From Entomortierella parvispora (Eukaryota; Mortierellomycota; Mortierellomycetes; Mortierellales; Mortierellaceae): a DNA stretch of 64,000 nucleotides. This document shows positions 45,602 through 57,661 of the stretch, one piece after another. The notes beneath the pieces are model-generated. The model had not been told where the DNA came from, did no database searches, and saw nothing but the letters and a program-made list of their open reading frames with translations. The position numbers and the translations under genes were made by a program. Each line of letters begins with the position of its first letter. Positions within the stretch are counted from its first letter, which is position 1. The stretch covers positions 2,790,001 to 2,854,000 of the forward strand of contig OY752142.1 in the NCBI GenBank assembly GCA_963573315.1, read 5' to 3'.

Positions 45602-47909
45602 ATGGAAGAAGTCTCTGAAATCGAGGTGATCCAGATGGAAGACAATGGCACCGTTGTGCCCACTGACGAAACCACGACCGTCAGCTCTGTCGACGCGCCT
45701 CAGGACTCGGCGGTGCTCTCTACCACACCAATTACGCCAGAAGTCATTGCTGCTCCCTTTGACGAGGAGGAGGTGACATTCCACAAGGTACTTTCATAAG
45801 TCTGTACCGTTGCATCTTTACTTCCTTTTTGACTAGAATTGGAATGTCGGTCTCTAACGACGGGTTAAATGCAACCAGGCCCTGAGAAATGCAACATCGA
45901 CCGAGAATCCGGTCGACCTCACTGTCCAAGGCGCCCTCCCTGACTGGCTAACAGGATTCCATTACACCCTCAGCCCAGGAATCTTTGAAATCAAGTACCC
46001 AAAGATGGTCGTAGTCAATGGCGAGCCTCAACAAGAGACCAGAACCTTTCTCTTCGGTCATTGGTTTGACAAGTATGTCACGTCGCGTCTGTTCTATTTC
46101 ATGAAGCACCGCCATCGAACGTTGTTCCGCTTTTTCCTGACTCGTTTCTTCTACCTCTCACCAAAATAATGATTACTCAAGCATCCCGCAAGTCAACCAG
46201 TTCTCATTCTCGGGCAGTAGCAATGCTATCAAGTTCCGTTCAACAAAGCCGGCCCATCGTGCCGAGACAAAGATCAGAGAACACCAAGGATATCTTCCCA
46301 ATCAGCCTTCGAGCACCTTCAGGACAGATACGAACCAAACTGTCTTTGCCCGGTTCTTGTCGACGAGTCAAACCCAAGGAAAGCCGAGTCTGGAGCCATG
46401 CGGCGCCTCCATCGAGGCTCTGCCTCCTTTCAACGCTGACGGCCGTCGCACGATCTACTGCCAAAACTTTGCCAACCACGTAAAGTCAAGTCTCAATCAT
46501 GTTGTTTTCTCCATTGAATAGTGGTCACCGAACCCTTTTCTTTTGTATTTAACGCGTCTCTTTTGTGTATCACGCGTGCTTTGTTACAGATTTTGGAGTT
46601 GAGCTCAGACACGTTGGAAAAGGGTGGTATTCTCGCCTGGGATGAAGTCAACTCCCGTTTCAAGGGCTCGCATGCTTCGCCTCACTCTCACTATGATCCA
46701 GTCACAAAAGAGCTGATCAACTTCACCATGGAGCATGGATTCCAAAGCACACAATATCACTTTTTCTCTATTACAGAGAAGGAGCCACACGGATCCATCA
46801 TTGCGTCAGTGACCGCGAAGACCAGCCATGTCCACTCCTTCGCCGTCACTCCTCGTTACATCATTTTGGTGGTCAGTCCCCTGAACCCTTCGGATGGAGG
46901 CATCAAGTACAGCTGGGGAGCGTCCGTTTTGGATGCACTCTCATTCAAGCGGACCGAGTCTACGTACTTTTACGTCATCTCCCGCATCAAGCAAAAGCTC
47001 ATTGCCACGTTCAAGTCGGAGGCGTTCTTTTTGTAAGTTTGAGGCCCAAAGCCGGAATATTTCTATTGATATTTCATACTGGATGAAATTAACTTCTCGT
47101 TCCTTTGCATGATGACGGGTAGCTTCCACCACGTCAACGCTTTTGAAGATGCTGAGGACAATGTGTACCTGGACTTTTCCATGTATTCGGATGATACCAT
47201 TGCACATCAGTTGAGTCTGTCTTCCTTGCTGGATCGATCTGCGCCCAAGCTGGTCAAGCCCGAGTTTTGCAGGTTCGAGCTGGCAAATGTGCAGGCGGAG
47301 GCACAGAGGTTGGCTAATTATAACGCGGCGATGGCCAATGTTGGTCCCGTGGATAAGCTGAGAGGATTGATGCGTCGCGTTAGCGTGGGTCAAAACAGCA
47401 CCAGTTACACTGTTCCAGAGAAGAACTCAAACATCACCCCCTTGGCTGTGAGAGTTCGCAGCACTCCAGGAGTCGAGATGCCAAGAATTAACCCTATTTA
47501 TCATGGATTGGATTACAAGTACACTTGGGGTGTTGGACTGTCCGAGACTGGCGATGGAGACATGTATGATTCGATCTTGAAGCTGCATGTCAAGGGCGAT
47601 AAGGAGCCTTTGGTCTGGAGCCAAAAGAACTGCTACCCAAGCGAGGCTGTGTTTGTGCCTCCTCCCGTTTTTGACCAGAATGAGGATGCTGGAGTTGTCA
47701 TCAGCTTGGTTTACGATGCTGAGATCAACCAGTCGTTTGTCTTGGTCCTGGATGCCATGGATTTGACAGAGAAGGCACGTGCTGTCCTGCCCGAGGTGGT
47801 TCCTCTGTCGTTTACCAACGGATGCTTTGCCCCAGGTGATATCAGCCGTGGCATGCAGGAGGCTGGTGCCCCTACCAATTTCAGCGATGATGAGCAGGAA
47901 GATGATTAG
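45602..47909 (+). CDS. Carotenoid cleavage oxygenase family protein with altered iron site
   Basis: Five exons: 45602-45787, 45879-46072, 46182-46479, 46590-47032 and 47123-47909, giving 635 aa. The seven-bladed RPE65/CCD family is recognised by LPDWLTGFHYTLSPG, FLFGHWFD, HSHYDPVTKEL, VHSFAVTPRYIIL and FFFHHVNAFED. Family members are non-haem Fe(II) enzymes with four His ligands that cleave carotenoids or stilbenes. Three are accounted for (H258 or H260, H308, H376). At the fourth, where the family has FHG near the C-terminus, this protein reads PLSFTNGCF (Thr605-Asn606), so the ligand seems missing. It may be a non-catalytic or changed-specificity member. The acidic N-terminus (first ~60 residues) and C-terminus lack a signal peptide. 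The exon model is firm. Confidence 0.93.
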
Positions 47910-48060
47910 AGAACACAATGTGTCTCTACCGCATAGCATTCTTTGCGTATATATCCCCCCCGTCTGCAACCCTTTCAGCATACCATTTCAACATGTGTAC
48001 AGTTCATAGTAAACAATTTTCATTTCTAGTCTATGACATTGTGGTATGTTGTGTGTTTAC

Positions 48061-49427
48061 CTATGCATTCTCGACCTTGGCAAACTCGCCAAAGCTTTGA
48101 ATTATGTAGGTTGGCTTGATGGGCTGTTGGGGATCAATGGCTTCTGCCTCGGTTGAAACTCCAGTCAAGACCATCAACGTGGCAATGTTGCCATTCACTC
48201 CAAAGTCAATATCAGTATCCAATCGATCGCCGACCATGCAAGTCCTTGAGGGGTCGGTGTGGTAGCTATGTAGTTCATTATTTCATAAGAAACGTTAGTG
48301 AACACGATCAACATTCCCAAAGATACAATGAGAAAGGTAAAGGATGAAAAACGTTACTTTGCAAAGAAGCAATCAAGCATAGGCTTGTTAGGCTTGCCCA
48401 TGACCAAGGGGTTCCTGTTCAAAGCCGTGATCAAAGGCTGAGCCAACGATCCGGTTCCAGGGTAGATACCATTGGGGGCAGGGAAAGTCGTATCATCGTT
48501 GGTCAAAATAAAGTGTGCATTCTGCTCCTTGTTGTTGAGGTACGTGAAGGCCTTGGCCAGCTTGAGGTAGTTCAAATTCAAATCGAATCCACATACGACA
48601 GCACCGATCGATGGGTCCTGTTCGACCGATCCGAAATCAGCATGGGTCATGATCACTCCATTGTCGTCCTGAGAACAAAGGAAGACAGACAGGTGAAGGC
48701 GGAGAAGAAAATGATTTAGCGAAAATTTCGTGATTCACCACAAAGGTACAAGATAAGGAATACTGTAGATCGCGCAGTCGTGGACGGTGTCCCTCCCTCC
48801 ATCTTCCCCAAAGAAACAAGTGTGCTTAAGGGACTTACCGAGGCTCCTGTACTCTCAATGCCAACCTCCTTGAGCTCATCTACAATACCAGACTCGCCAA
48901 TGACATAGACACGCTTGTCCTTGGGGAAATCCAGAATGTTGCGAAGATACACCGCCGTTGCGAACGCAGAACTGAAAATGTCCTTCTCGGTCGCCTCAAT
49001 GCCCAGCTTTTGGAACTTTTTCACATAGTTGGTTCGGGACAGTGTGCTGTTGTTGGTCACAAACACGAGCTTCTTGCCTGTTGGAGGACGAGATCGCCTT
49101 GGTGTTAGAAACCATGGCCAAACGAGGTACAAAAAAAAACAGGATGATGATCAAAGTACCGTTCTTGCGGAGGAAATGGACTGTCTCGAGAATGCCCTCA
49201 AGAACGTGGCTTCCATGCCACAGGACACCTAAAGAATTCCCAGGAGGTCAAGAAAGTCGATCGTTAGTATCTACAACTGGGGCCAATTTTCTGAAGAAGA
49301 AAAGAAAGACTCGTTTGATTTTGCAGTTACCGTCGCAGTCCAGCAGAAAGGTATCGTATTGATCCAAGAAGGTCTTGTATTGCTCGACAGTAGCGAGTTT
49401 CTTGGGGACAGCGGTTTGAGAAGGCAT
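48061..49427 (-). CDS. PHO13: PHO13-type HAD phosphatase (4-nitrophenylphosphatase / phosphoglycolate phosphatase)
   Basis: Five exons: 49427-49331, 49228-49160, 49077-48839, 48668-48358 and 48265-48061, giving 306 aa, the usual length. HAD motifs run in order: LLDCDGVLWHG (nucleophile Asp, motif built across intron 1), FVTNNSTLSR (motif II), MGKPNKPMLDCFF (motif III Lys) and TCMVGDRLDTDIDFG (motif IV). The large C2-type cap lies between motifs II and III. Relatives remove toxic side products such as 2-phosphoglycolate and phospho-lactate in the cytosol. It is divergent from SEN54. Confidence 0.95.
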
Positions 49428-49644
49428 GGCGGGTGTCAGGGACTGGGGGTGGGAGGAGAAGGGAAAGGCTGGTAAATGAAGAGGGAGATGCGGAAGGAAA
49501 GTGAATGGGGTCAGGCCCAGGAATGACGACGAAAAACCTTGTCCGACCGGTTCAGGCTCCTTAAGCGAATCGATGACACTGGAGGCACAGACCAGGGCCC
49601 CCAACCAGCTTTCATACTTTTTCGCCAGCATCTTCCATCCCGAC
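49428..49644. promoter_or_regulatory. Shared divergent promoter region PHO13-like / SEN54
   Basis: Only 217 bp lie between the divergent start codons 49427 (minus) and 49645 (plus). No TATA box is obvious. Confidence 0.55.
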
Positions 49645-51335
49645 ATGTCGATCGCGGATCCCACCACAGAAGACAATGACCAGTACCCCGACTTCCGATT
49701 GCTTCTCTCTGGTAATTCAAAGGGGTAGGTCGAAAAGCATGCACATGCCCGTCTTTTTTTTTTATATTGAACTGGAATAACTCAACATTTTACTACCAAA
49801 ATAGACAGCAAGCCCTTCCAACAAAAGAAGCAAAGGCGTCGCAAGGATCCGCTGCCGCCCTCGGCGACGACGCCAACGCTACAACTGCGTTGTTGAATGA
49901 ACAATATGACGCTTACTTTCAGATCTTAAAAGAAGAACGACGCGCTGCAGAGTATGATCATCGACAGCGATTTGTCCTTTGATAGCTCTTCAGCTCCCAG
50001 GTTTTAACATGTCATCGCACCATCACTTCGAATCACCAATAGGCGGACCTATTCTCGTGCAGTATACGATACGGAAAAAGGACTCTTTCGTCTCACCGCA
50101 AACAGAGGAACTCACTTTGTCAGCATGGGGCATACGATAAAGGGCCAGATCTACTTATACCCCGAGGAGGCACTTTACTTGGTGGACCGTGGCTCACTTT
50201 TGATTGACCACCAGGGAGCAACAATGACCCTTCAGCAGATGTGGAGTGTTTATCTTTCGCCAACCATCATTCATCCTGACAAAGATATCGACAGGCCTGG
50301 AGACATTGTCGGATCGGGATCGGAAAAAGACGATGGTCCAACAAAGATCCCCAGCAATGCAACAAGGTCTATGGAGCGATATCTTACGTATGCATACCTG
50401 AAGCGTCTCGGATTTGTTGTAACGCGACCAGGAACATATGATACCACCAATGAAAGCCCCAATGCCAAAGTAAAGAAAAACAAGGACTCGACTCTGGCAG
50501 ACGATCGGTCTGTTGCATCCGCCCACACAAATGATATGACGCTACCTAAGAATTCGCAGACAAATATGAAACTAAAACAAGGTCAGGAACAGCGGGTGGT
50601 CAGTCTTAGGAGTCCTTTCTGGACTTTGCTTGTTAGTACTTGGGATCAACTAACCTTCGGGATCAAGAGGTGGTGGCACATCAAAAGGTTCATATGGTCA
50701 GGAGGGGCCAGCCGACCAATCATCTCCCAATCAGACCAGATGTTCATTGGTAAAGAAAGTGAATTGGACAAGTCTGGTAGAGATCAGCGTCGTTATGAAA
50801 GATCAAGAGTTGACTTGACCATTTTTCAATTATTTTAGGTCAAATTCTACCAAAGCTGCAAATTGTTCCCGACCTGCGTCTTGCCTCGAAAGCCGATCTG
50901 TCAAGTTCAACATCGATAAAGCGAGCTGTCGATTTTTTTGTGTACAAGCCAGCAGGGGCTTTCAAAAAGCGACGGCCAGGCAATCCAGACTATCGTGTTA
51001 TCGTCACCAGGTGAGTTTGTTTTCGGCCGAGCATAGACCATTCTGAGGATATAGTATAGAAAATCAACGTCTTACTCCTTTTTTTTTTTTTTTTTTTTTT
51101 TTTTGGAAACAGCGGAGATTCGGCCCTTCCTTCTCTTCTTGAGCTGAGGGACCTGTTACAGGGACAAGATGACCCTGCAATGGGGATGAATAAGGAAGAC
51201 GGTGCCGATACCAAAGGACCCAAACAGACATCCAGAAAGGAAAACATGGATGTATGGCCCAGGGTTCTCTTTGCTGTTGTAAACGGAGGCCAGGTTTCTT
51301 TTGTGAATATGTTCAATGTGAAAGCAGCCCCATAG
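49645..51335 (+). CDS. SEN54: tRNA-splicing endonuclease subunit Sen54
   Basis: Five exons: 49645-49724, 49805-49951, 50043-50749, 50839-51010 and 51113-51335, giving 442 aa. The Sen54 N-terminal domain is clear (YPDFRLLLSGNSKG, RRTYSRAVYDTEKGLFRL, GHTIKGQIYLYPEEALYLVD). The C-terminal nuclease-like fold follows (VDFFVYKPAGAFKKRRPGNP, DYRVIVTSGDSALPSL, VNGGQVSFVNMFNVK). Sen54 is a structural subunit of the Sen2/15/34/54 complex that excises tRNA introns. The middle (~residues 160-290) is a low-conservation insert. Intron 4 carries a T26 run (51079-51104) close to its acceptor. Confidence 0.93.
51079..51104. repeat. T26 homopolymer in SEN54 intron 4
   Basis: An uninterrupted run of 26 T ends about ten bases before the acceptor at 51111-51112, so it doubles as the polypyrimidine tract. 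Confidence 0.85.
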
Positions 51336-51512
51336 AACGCCACCAAAAACAGTTTGAAGCAGTCACGTGCATTCCTTTCAACCTCCTTCGTACACAAACA
51401 AGCGATGCGCATGCATTTACATTCTTAAGCTCCTTTCTCTTTTCCAAAATGTAACATTCAATGCCATACGTCCATCCGCATGTGCCGCATTAAACCCACA
51501 GAAAACTAACCA

Positions 51513-52169
51513 ATGGCTTTGCTGGTGATTTATTTCCTTCCCCCTTTTAGGTGCTGGCGTGTTCATGACAAGTACTTGTGCTCGGTTGACAAGAAGCACT
51601 TTGAGGAGTTTCATGTCTATTACCAAAAGTGCAACTCTTGCCCCCACGACCGAGCCCACTGCGGAAACTTAATCATGGAAAGGGAAGCCTCCAAACTGTT
51701 CCCTTGGAGATGTAACGTCTGTGCCCAGCAAGAGTTCATGGACAAGACGGGTCGTTACAAGACCGAAGGTAAAGTCACAACATTGGCAGATCGAACAGTT
51801 GTCTTTTGGGCGGCCCAAAGCTGCGCCTCCTCTTCTCTCCTTCTCTCTTTCTCTTGCTGACACATCTTTTCTCTTCTATGACATGTAGATTTCTCTCGTT
51901 GGTAAAAGGAAAGGGGCAAAGGGGTCCATCTGCAGTTGCATTCTTTGGACGGTACATCAGATCAAGTCCAACACAACCATGTTCGCGTCCTGGTGGGTAG
52001 GACCTCCACCTTTTATCATATTAGATATCACTCTGAAGGAGCGGCCCAGGCGGTTCGGCTATCCTCCTACACCTGTACTTTTAATAAACACATCTCTCAA
52101 GTGAACTCTGGTGTTGAATCCTACAAATGGTATATCGACCCGCAGATCGGTAGGTTTAAGGCACGCTAG
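51513..52169 (+). pseudogene. Cys-rich coding-like locus with in-frame TAA
   Basis: A Cys-rich segment is encoded at about 51552-51768 (CWRVHDKYLCSV, CNSCPHDRAHCGNL, WRCNVCAQQEF). It could bind zinc, and an AG at 51549-51550 may start this exon. A GT donor at 51769 and an AG at 51887-51888 join it in phase to 51889, giving GRYKTEDFSRW, then TAA at 51903-51905. The same frame stays open for 87 more codons with protein-like content (HNHVRVLVGRTSTFYHIRYH, YTCTFNKHISQVNSGVESYK) and no Met, ending at TAG 52167-52169. Either the gene ends at DFSRW, or the TAA is a disabling mutation, or there is an intron I cannot place. I recognise no family. The upstream limit is uncertain; ATG 51513 is in frame. 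Confidence 0.4.
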
Positions 52170-52170
52170 T

Positions 52171-55100
52171 CTACAAAAACGGTGCATCAATATTGAGCTC
52201 AACATCATCCAAGTCCTCCTCCAGGTCCAATTCCTCGTCATATCCCTCCCCTTCCCCTTCCTCGCCCTCTTCTTCTTCACCCTGCGCATAGTCCTCAAAG
52301 CCTTCCTCTCTTTGACAATACTCCCGAGGTATCATCTCTCCCTTGTCCACTTGAAAGCCCCTCTCCATCTGTGAAGGCGATACCGACGTAGATCGCTCAG
52401 GTCCAGTCCGAGACTGTCGTCCACGCAGAAAAGGCATGACAGTATCCGTCAGTCGACTGGCAAATTGAGGAGGCGAGACCGAAAAGCTGGAGGCCTTCTT
52501 AAGGATCGACGAAGAAGTTGGAGAGGATGATGAGAACGGGATCTCGAGAGGATCAGAGCCTTTTTCGAGCTGCAAGTTTGACTGCCGCTGTTGCTGGAAA
52601 TCCTCGTCGTGGATATGGTCTTCTCGTAGTCCAGAGGGGACAAGGACTTGCGAAGAGGTAAAGGACATGCCCCGAAGTCGAGATCCCTGATGTGCTGTAG
52701 ACGAAGAATGCGCAGCCGTAGTTGCTTGGGCAGCGGCCACAGCTGCTGCAGCGTACGATGGCTTTGAATTACTATTTCCGTCCAAGGCCGTCAGGGCCAG
52801 TGCTGACGTAGAGACCGATGCAGACTGGCTTCCATACTTCATCAGAGACAGCGAGAGTCGACGTGTCCTATCAGCCAATCCTGCTGGCGCAGAGTGTGGA
52901 GGTGGGGGCGACGATGACAAGCGCGGTTGTGGGCTGGGAGACAACAATGACGAGTGAGACGTGGGTGGTGTCGAGGGTGCTGAGCCGAATTTCGGGATAG
53001 AAGAACGTTTTTTCAATGGACTCGATGAGGTCAAAGAGCTGGTAAAGCTGCGGATTACTCCCAGACGACTCAATGTCGAGGATCCTTGATCCAAGGGGAT
53101 AGGCGGCGGCAGGGAGCGCTGTGGAGGTAATGGTAAAGGGAGATCCAGTGTTGGCAAAGGTTGCTTCCAATAGTTCCAATCATTAAACTCTGGCACTTGC
53201 TTGGTTCCTGGGAAAATCTCGTTGACTAGATCATTGAGAGCAAGATACCTAGTTTCAGCCCGGCAGCATCGAGAAGATGTCAGTCTCTATTACTTGCCTG
53301 ATACATTTGTTCATCACTGCAGTACACAGGTGACTTACGATGACTTGTACGTGCTCAACAACTCGAGCTTCACTTCGCCTCCCGAGTCAATGGTAAAGAT
53401 TCTTGACGATGGAACATTAACGCTTCTATAGGACAGCGCGTCCGTAATCCGGTTTCCGAACCCTGCATAGAAGGGATTGCGGTCTTCGAAAAGTCTTCGG
53501 ATATCGCGCAAGCAAGCCATCTTGAACTCTTCGGGCTTTCTCATAATCACCTCTCTATATGAAAAGCCAGGGTGATTAGTAGCTGTTTAGAAAACACAGT
53601 TCCCCGTGGTCGATTAAAGGCTCTGAGCTCACCTATGGAACGCAGTCATCAGCCGATCAGGACTCATGATGACCGGGCCGTCGGGTAATTGATAGTTGTC
53701 TTGCTCAACATTCTTCAGGTATTTTCGAGTATAGTCCGCTTGTCCAATGGCTCTGGAGGTCAAGTAGAGGATGTGATAGCCGTTGTTGGTGATATCTGTA
53801 TACAACTTGGCGACACCAGAGTGAGTCCAATCTTTTCCCGCCATTGTAAAGATATGACCAAGAGCATCCGATTTTGTAATGGTGCCGTCAATATCAGAAA
53901 TGACGACCTGATAGTCGTGCTCCCACAAAAAGAGTTTTGCGGAGCAAACTGCTTTGCCCTGATAGCTGGAAGTGACAGAGAATGACAGCGTATTGGCACC
54001 TTTTTTGAGGTTTAAGGATTTCTTTGCATTATAGCAACAAAAAGAACTTGAGTTAGTTAACAGTGTTCGACGGTACAATTGAAGGTGCAACGTTTCTGCG
54101 GAGCGTATCTTCTTCTTACCAATTGATCGGAGGTCAGTCGCAAAGTTTTTGCGTATCTCTTGTGATTTATGGGTGCCTGCTGTTGATCAGGCGACTTTGT
54201 TTCTCGCTCCTCTGTTGTAGAAGTTCCAGTATTCACTGAAGAGTCGGCTGGCATAGATGTGCTTCGGGCCATCGGTTCCTGGCTTGAACCATGAAACGTC
54301 CCTCGACTTGCGTCTATAGTCTCAGATTCCTTATTCTGCACGGATGAATTGGAAGGTTGTTAATACAGAGTACCCTGATATAGCGTCTTGTGTTGTCAAC
54401 TTCAGAAATGGGGCATACATGTATGAGCTCGTCTGCAGTGTCGAATGAATCAGTTGCATTGAAGGGTTGACTGTGTTGACTGCGCTCCATGGTACTGAGA
54501 TGAGACGGTGTTTGAGATCCTCGAAGCCACCTCGACAGGGCGCCAAACCGTGTTGGCGTTTCTCGCGCCTGAAATCTGTCATCCGTCAATTCAGACAAAT
54601 GCCTTGAATCCTTGATCGAAAGCTGGTGTAGTGTCGCGTCAGAGAGAGGCTTTCGAAAGAGTAGTAGAGAGGCCAAGTACGGTCCAGCAGCAGCCCATGT
54701 AAAGTATCTACGATAGTAGGGCTCGATTAATAATCTCCCGAATATTCAAGAAGGTCCAGATTAGAACTCTTGGTCTCCGCATCAGGTATTATACCTATCG
54801 TTGATCAGGCAGACCAAACTCTTGTTGTTCAGCAGTTTCATCGGATCTTTGGAGAAATCCTCGAAATTGATTTGGTTGGTGGCAAAAAGGGCCTCACTTG
54901 CCATCTGTGGACCGAAAATGGGCAATATCGCAATTCTTAGATAAAAGCTCATTTGGAAGTAAAGAGCTTTAGCGTAGATCATACATACCAGATCCTTTCC
55001 AAAGTCATCCCCAGGGCAGAGGCTTATCGCAACTTTGTAGATCACACCATCAATACCCATTTCATTTAGAATTGGCTTCGGTGTAGAAGGCATATCCAAG

Positions 55101-57248
55101 GAGCCATGGCGGGAGTGCGGCGAAAGCAAGTCCGAGTTTACCATGTCATCTATACTGTCATTTTTGACAGGTAAACTGCCCCAGCTCCATGTCCATTCAG
55201 GGTCTGGTGCTCTTGGTGTTTGATACTGATAGAGACCAAAGAGTCGTTAAGAAGAGATGTTGTGGGGCACCATACATTCCATCTGGTGCAGCTGCTATAT
55301 TCATACCTCAACTTCAGTGTCACTCAGCGCATTAACAGCTGGATTTGGACGTACTGTGGGCTTCTTTGTTTGAACTTGCTGGTTGGACTTGTTGTGGTGC
55401 GAGTGTCGCCGAAAAGGCTTGTGACTGGGATCTCCGTGGGTGCCTTCTTGATGTTTGTAGTTGTGATGGTGACCATGGTTGCGGTGAGTATGCTGAGGGT
55501 CATTATGTTCCTTGCCATGATGATTGTGGTAAAGACCATTCGAGTCTAGAGGTGTCACAGCTGCTGAAGATCCCAGTCGACTGGTGCCTTGTTCAGATCG
55601 AGGTATGGGAGACTCTCCCTTTGGTGGTACATATCTGGATAGCCACAGTCTGGATCGAGCAGTCCACTCATCTGGAGTCAATGAACAAAAGAATGTTAGT
55701 TGACTGCTTCCTTAAATTCTATTGACAGTGATAAATGACAGCTGGACTGCAATTCAAACGCACCTTGTCCAAGCACGCCTGGGAGTGATGACGATCTCTT
55801 GCGGATAGGAGTTCCGAAGACTGCACGATCGGTTGAACGTTGAATTGGTCTCGTTGGTAATCTTGGGTCAGTCTCAGCAGTCGACTTGTAATTATCGGGG
55901 GTCAGATCCGGGTTGTGAATCGCACTAAACGGCTGGAAGCGTTGCAGATGTCCTGATCTTTTCTTTCTGCGTATCCTGGGACTTGCTGAGCTATCTCTCA
56001 ATCCAGAAGGATCGTCTGAATCAAGATCCGTTTCTGCAGAGTCATCCGTCTTGTATCCAGTCATGTCCATGATGACATGGTCCCCATGGGGCGTTTGAAG
56101 CTTCTCGCCGTGGTATCCTTCCGATCCAACAGGCGAAGTAGGCAGATAGCGCCGATTTCCCTGCAGCCCTGTGTCCTCCTCGAATGGGCCAGCAGAGTCG
56201 ATGGGCTGAAAATTGTCTATGATATCCTGCCCTTGTCCCTTTAACACGGGCGAGCTTGGGAGCGACATAAAGAACGAGTACCGTCTGCGGGAGGAATGCG
56301 CACTACTTTTCAAGAGCAGGTGTCTAGGTCGCACAGGCCGCAACTCACTGAGATTGAGCAGACCGCCAAGAGTCTCTGACACGCACCCATCTTCGCCTAT
56401 ACCATCGAGGTTAATAGAGTAATCCCGTCTACTGTCCAGCTGCGGCGATCGATTCTCGTGCTCCTCCTCGTCAAACTCTGTCCCATGACCGCTATGTGCA
56501 CTCACATAACCAGTATCTATGCATTGAAAATCATAGGAGTGGCAGCAGCATGCGAATTAGCACCAAAAGAGAACATCAAGTAAGGACCCCCCCCCCCCCC
56601 CCAGCGGCGGTTCCTGTGGTGTTCGCCCACAGAAAAGTCAACGCCATAAGGCTTGACATGTCACGCATTATTTTTGTTTTCAACTTGCCCATTTCATCCG
56701 GAGGCGAAAGAGAAGCAGTGGCAGCAGGAGGAAGAGAAGCAGACCCCCCTTGGGCGAGGTCCAGAAAATCAATCTCATCTTCGGATGATTTGCTCTGCGA
56801 CGGTCCTGCAAGGGGCGAGGTCGCAAACTCCTCTGGGACCTCCTGCTCCGTCTCAAAGACAAAGAAAGCTTCGCCTGCATCCCCCACTTTCATAGGGAAG
56901 TCCACGACACGACCATTGACAGTGACCTCGACCTATTTAGTTTCGACGATCATGAGCAAAGAAAGACGCCGTGAGAAGGTTAGATGTGCTCTTTCTTGTG
57001 GATCATCGGAGCATAAATACCATCCCAAAAAGAGAGTCTGGACTCGGACTAAAGTCTAGTGCACATACCACCTTTTCTTGAGGCCTGAGGATGCTGAGTT
57101 TCCCGAACCGAACATGAAAGGGAGAACAGGCAAGGTCCCCATTGGATTGCTCGACAACGACAATATCGATCGCCCCAGAAAGTGTGGCAGGATTGATCTC
57201 GCTGTAGAGCTTGGAGACGGTGGAGAAGAAGCTGCCGACAGACTGCAT
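52171..57248 (-). CDS. PAH1: Lipin-type phosphatidate phosphatase (Pah1/Smp2)
   Basis: Eleven exons: 57248-57069, 56932-56689, 56516-55764, 55671-55307, 55225-54989, 54904-54795, 54707-54419, 54335-54120, 54021-53633, 53554-53339 and 53248-52171, giving 1,358 aa. The N-LIP domain starts [21 protein letters not shown] disordered Ser/His-rich middle and the conserved [12 protein letters not shown] block follow. The C-LIP HAD domain has catalytic [10 protein letters not shown] (D841, D843), then [18 protein letters not shown] and [17 protein letters not shown]. The enzyme makes diacylglycerol from phosphatidate at the ER/nuclear envelope and controls membrane versus storage lipid. Intron 2 (56688-56517) appears to use a GC donor (GCAAGT), joining PPDEM to DTGYVSAHS. 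The acidic C-terminal tail is typical. The stop lies one base from the stop of the convergent locus at 51513-52169. Confidence 0.95.
56587..56602. repeat. C16/G16 homopolymer in PAH1 intron 2
   Basis: Sixteen consecutive C on the plus strand (G on the coding strand) lie inside the lipin intron that begins with GC. Such a tract is prone to length error in sequencing. Confidence 0.85.
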
Positions 57249-57661
57249 GGCTGTTTTACGGGAATGGTGAGTCCTTGAGACAGTCAATTGTCAGCGCACA
57301 GAAGAGTGAATGTGAAGAGGAGAATGCAATGGAACGGTAATGGAGAAAAAGATGAAAAGAAGAATCATCTCGGGTCCCCCTTTTTTTTGTACTTGCAAAG
57401 AGGCGACGCGTGCCTTGGTCACTGGTAAGCCCCTGTGCCATGTTTGAGCCCCTCGTCTTCTCTTTGCCAGCGTTTGTGTCTGTTCTTTCTAGTTGCAATC
57501 AGGGCCTCCTTGCTGAGATTCACACGGTTACATTCGCCGCTTTCACTCGGATAGGCACTGCCAACTGTTTCTTCATCAGTTCTTGCCACAGTTGTTTGTC
57601 GATACATATTTTTATTTGATGATTTCTATTCCCGTCGCCCGTCATTCCTTCCTCGGAATTT
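57249..57661. other. Intergenic region: PAH1 promoter and FRS2 3' flank
   Basis: This 413-bp gap lies between two minus-strand genes. No gene is supported. Confidence 0.45.
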
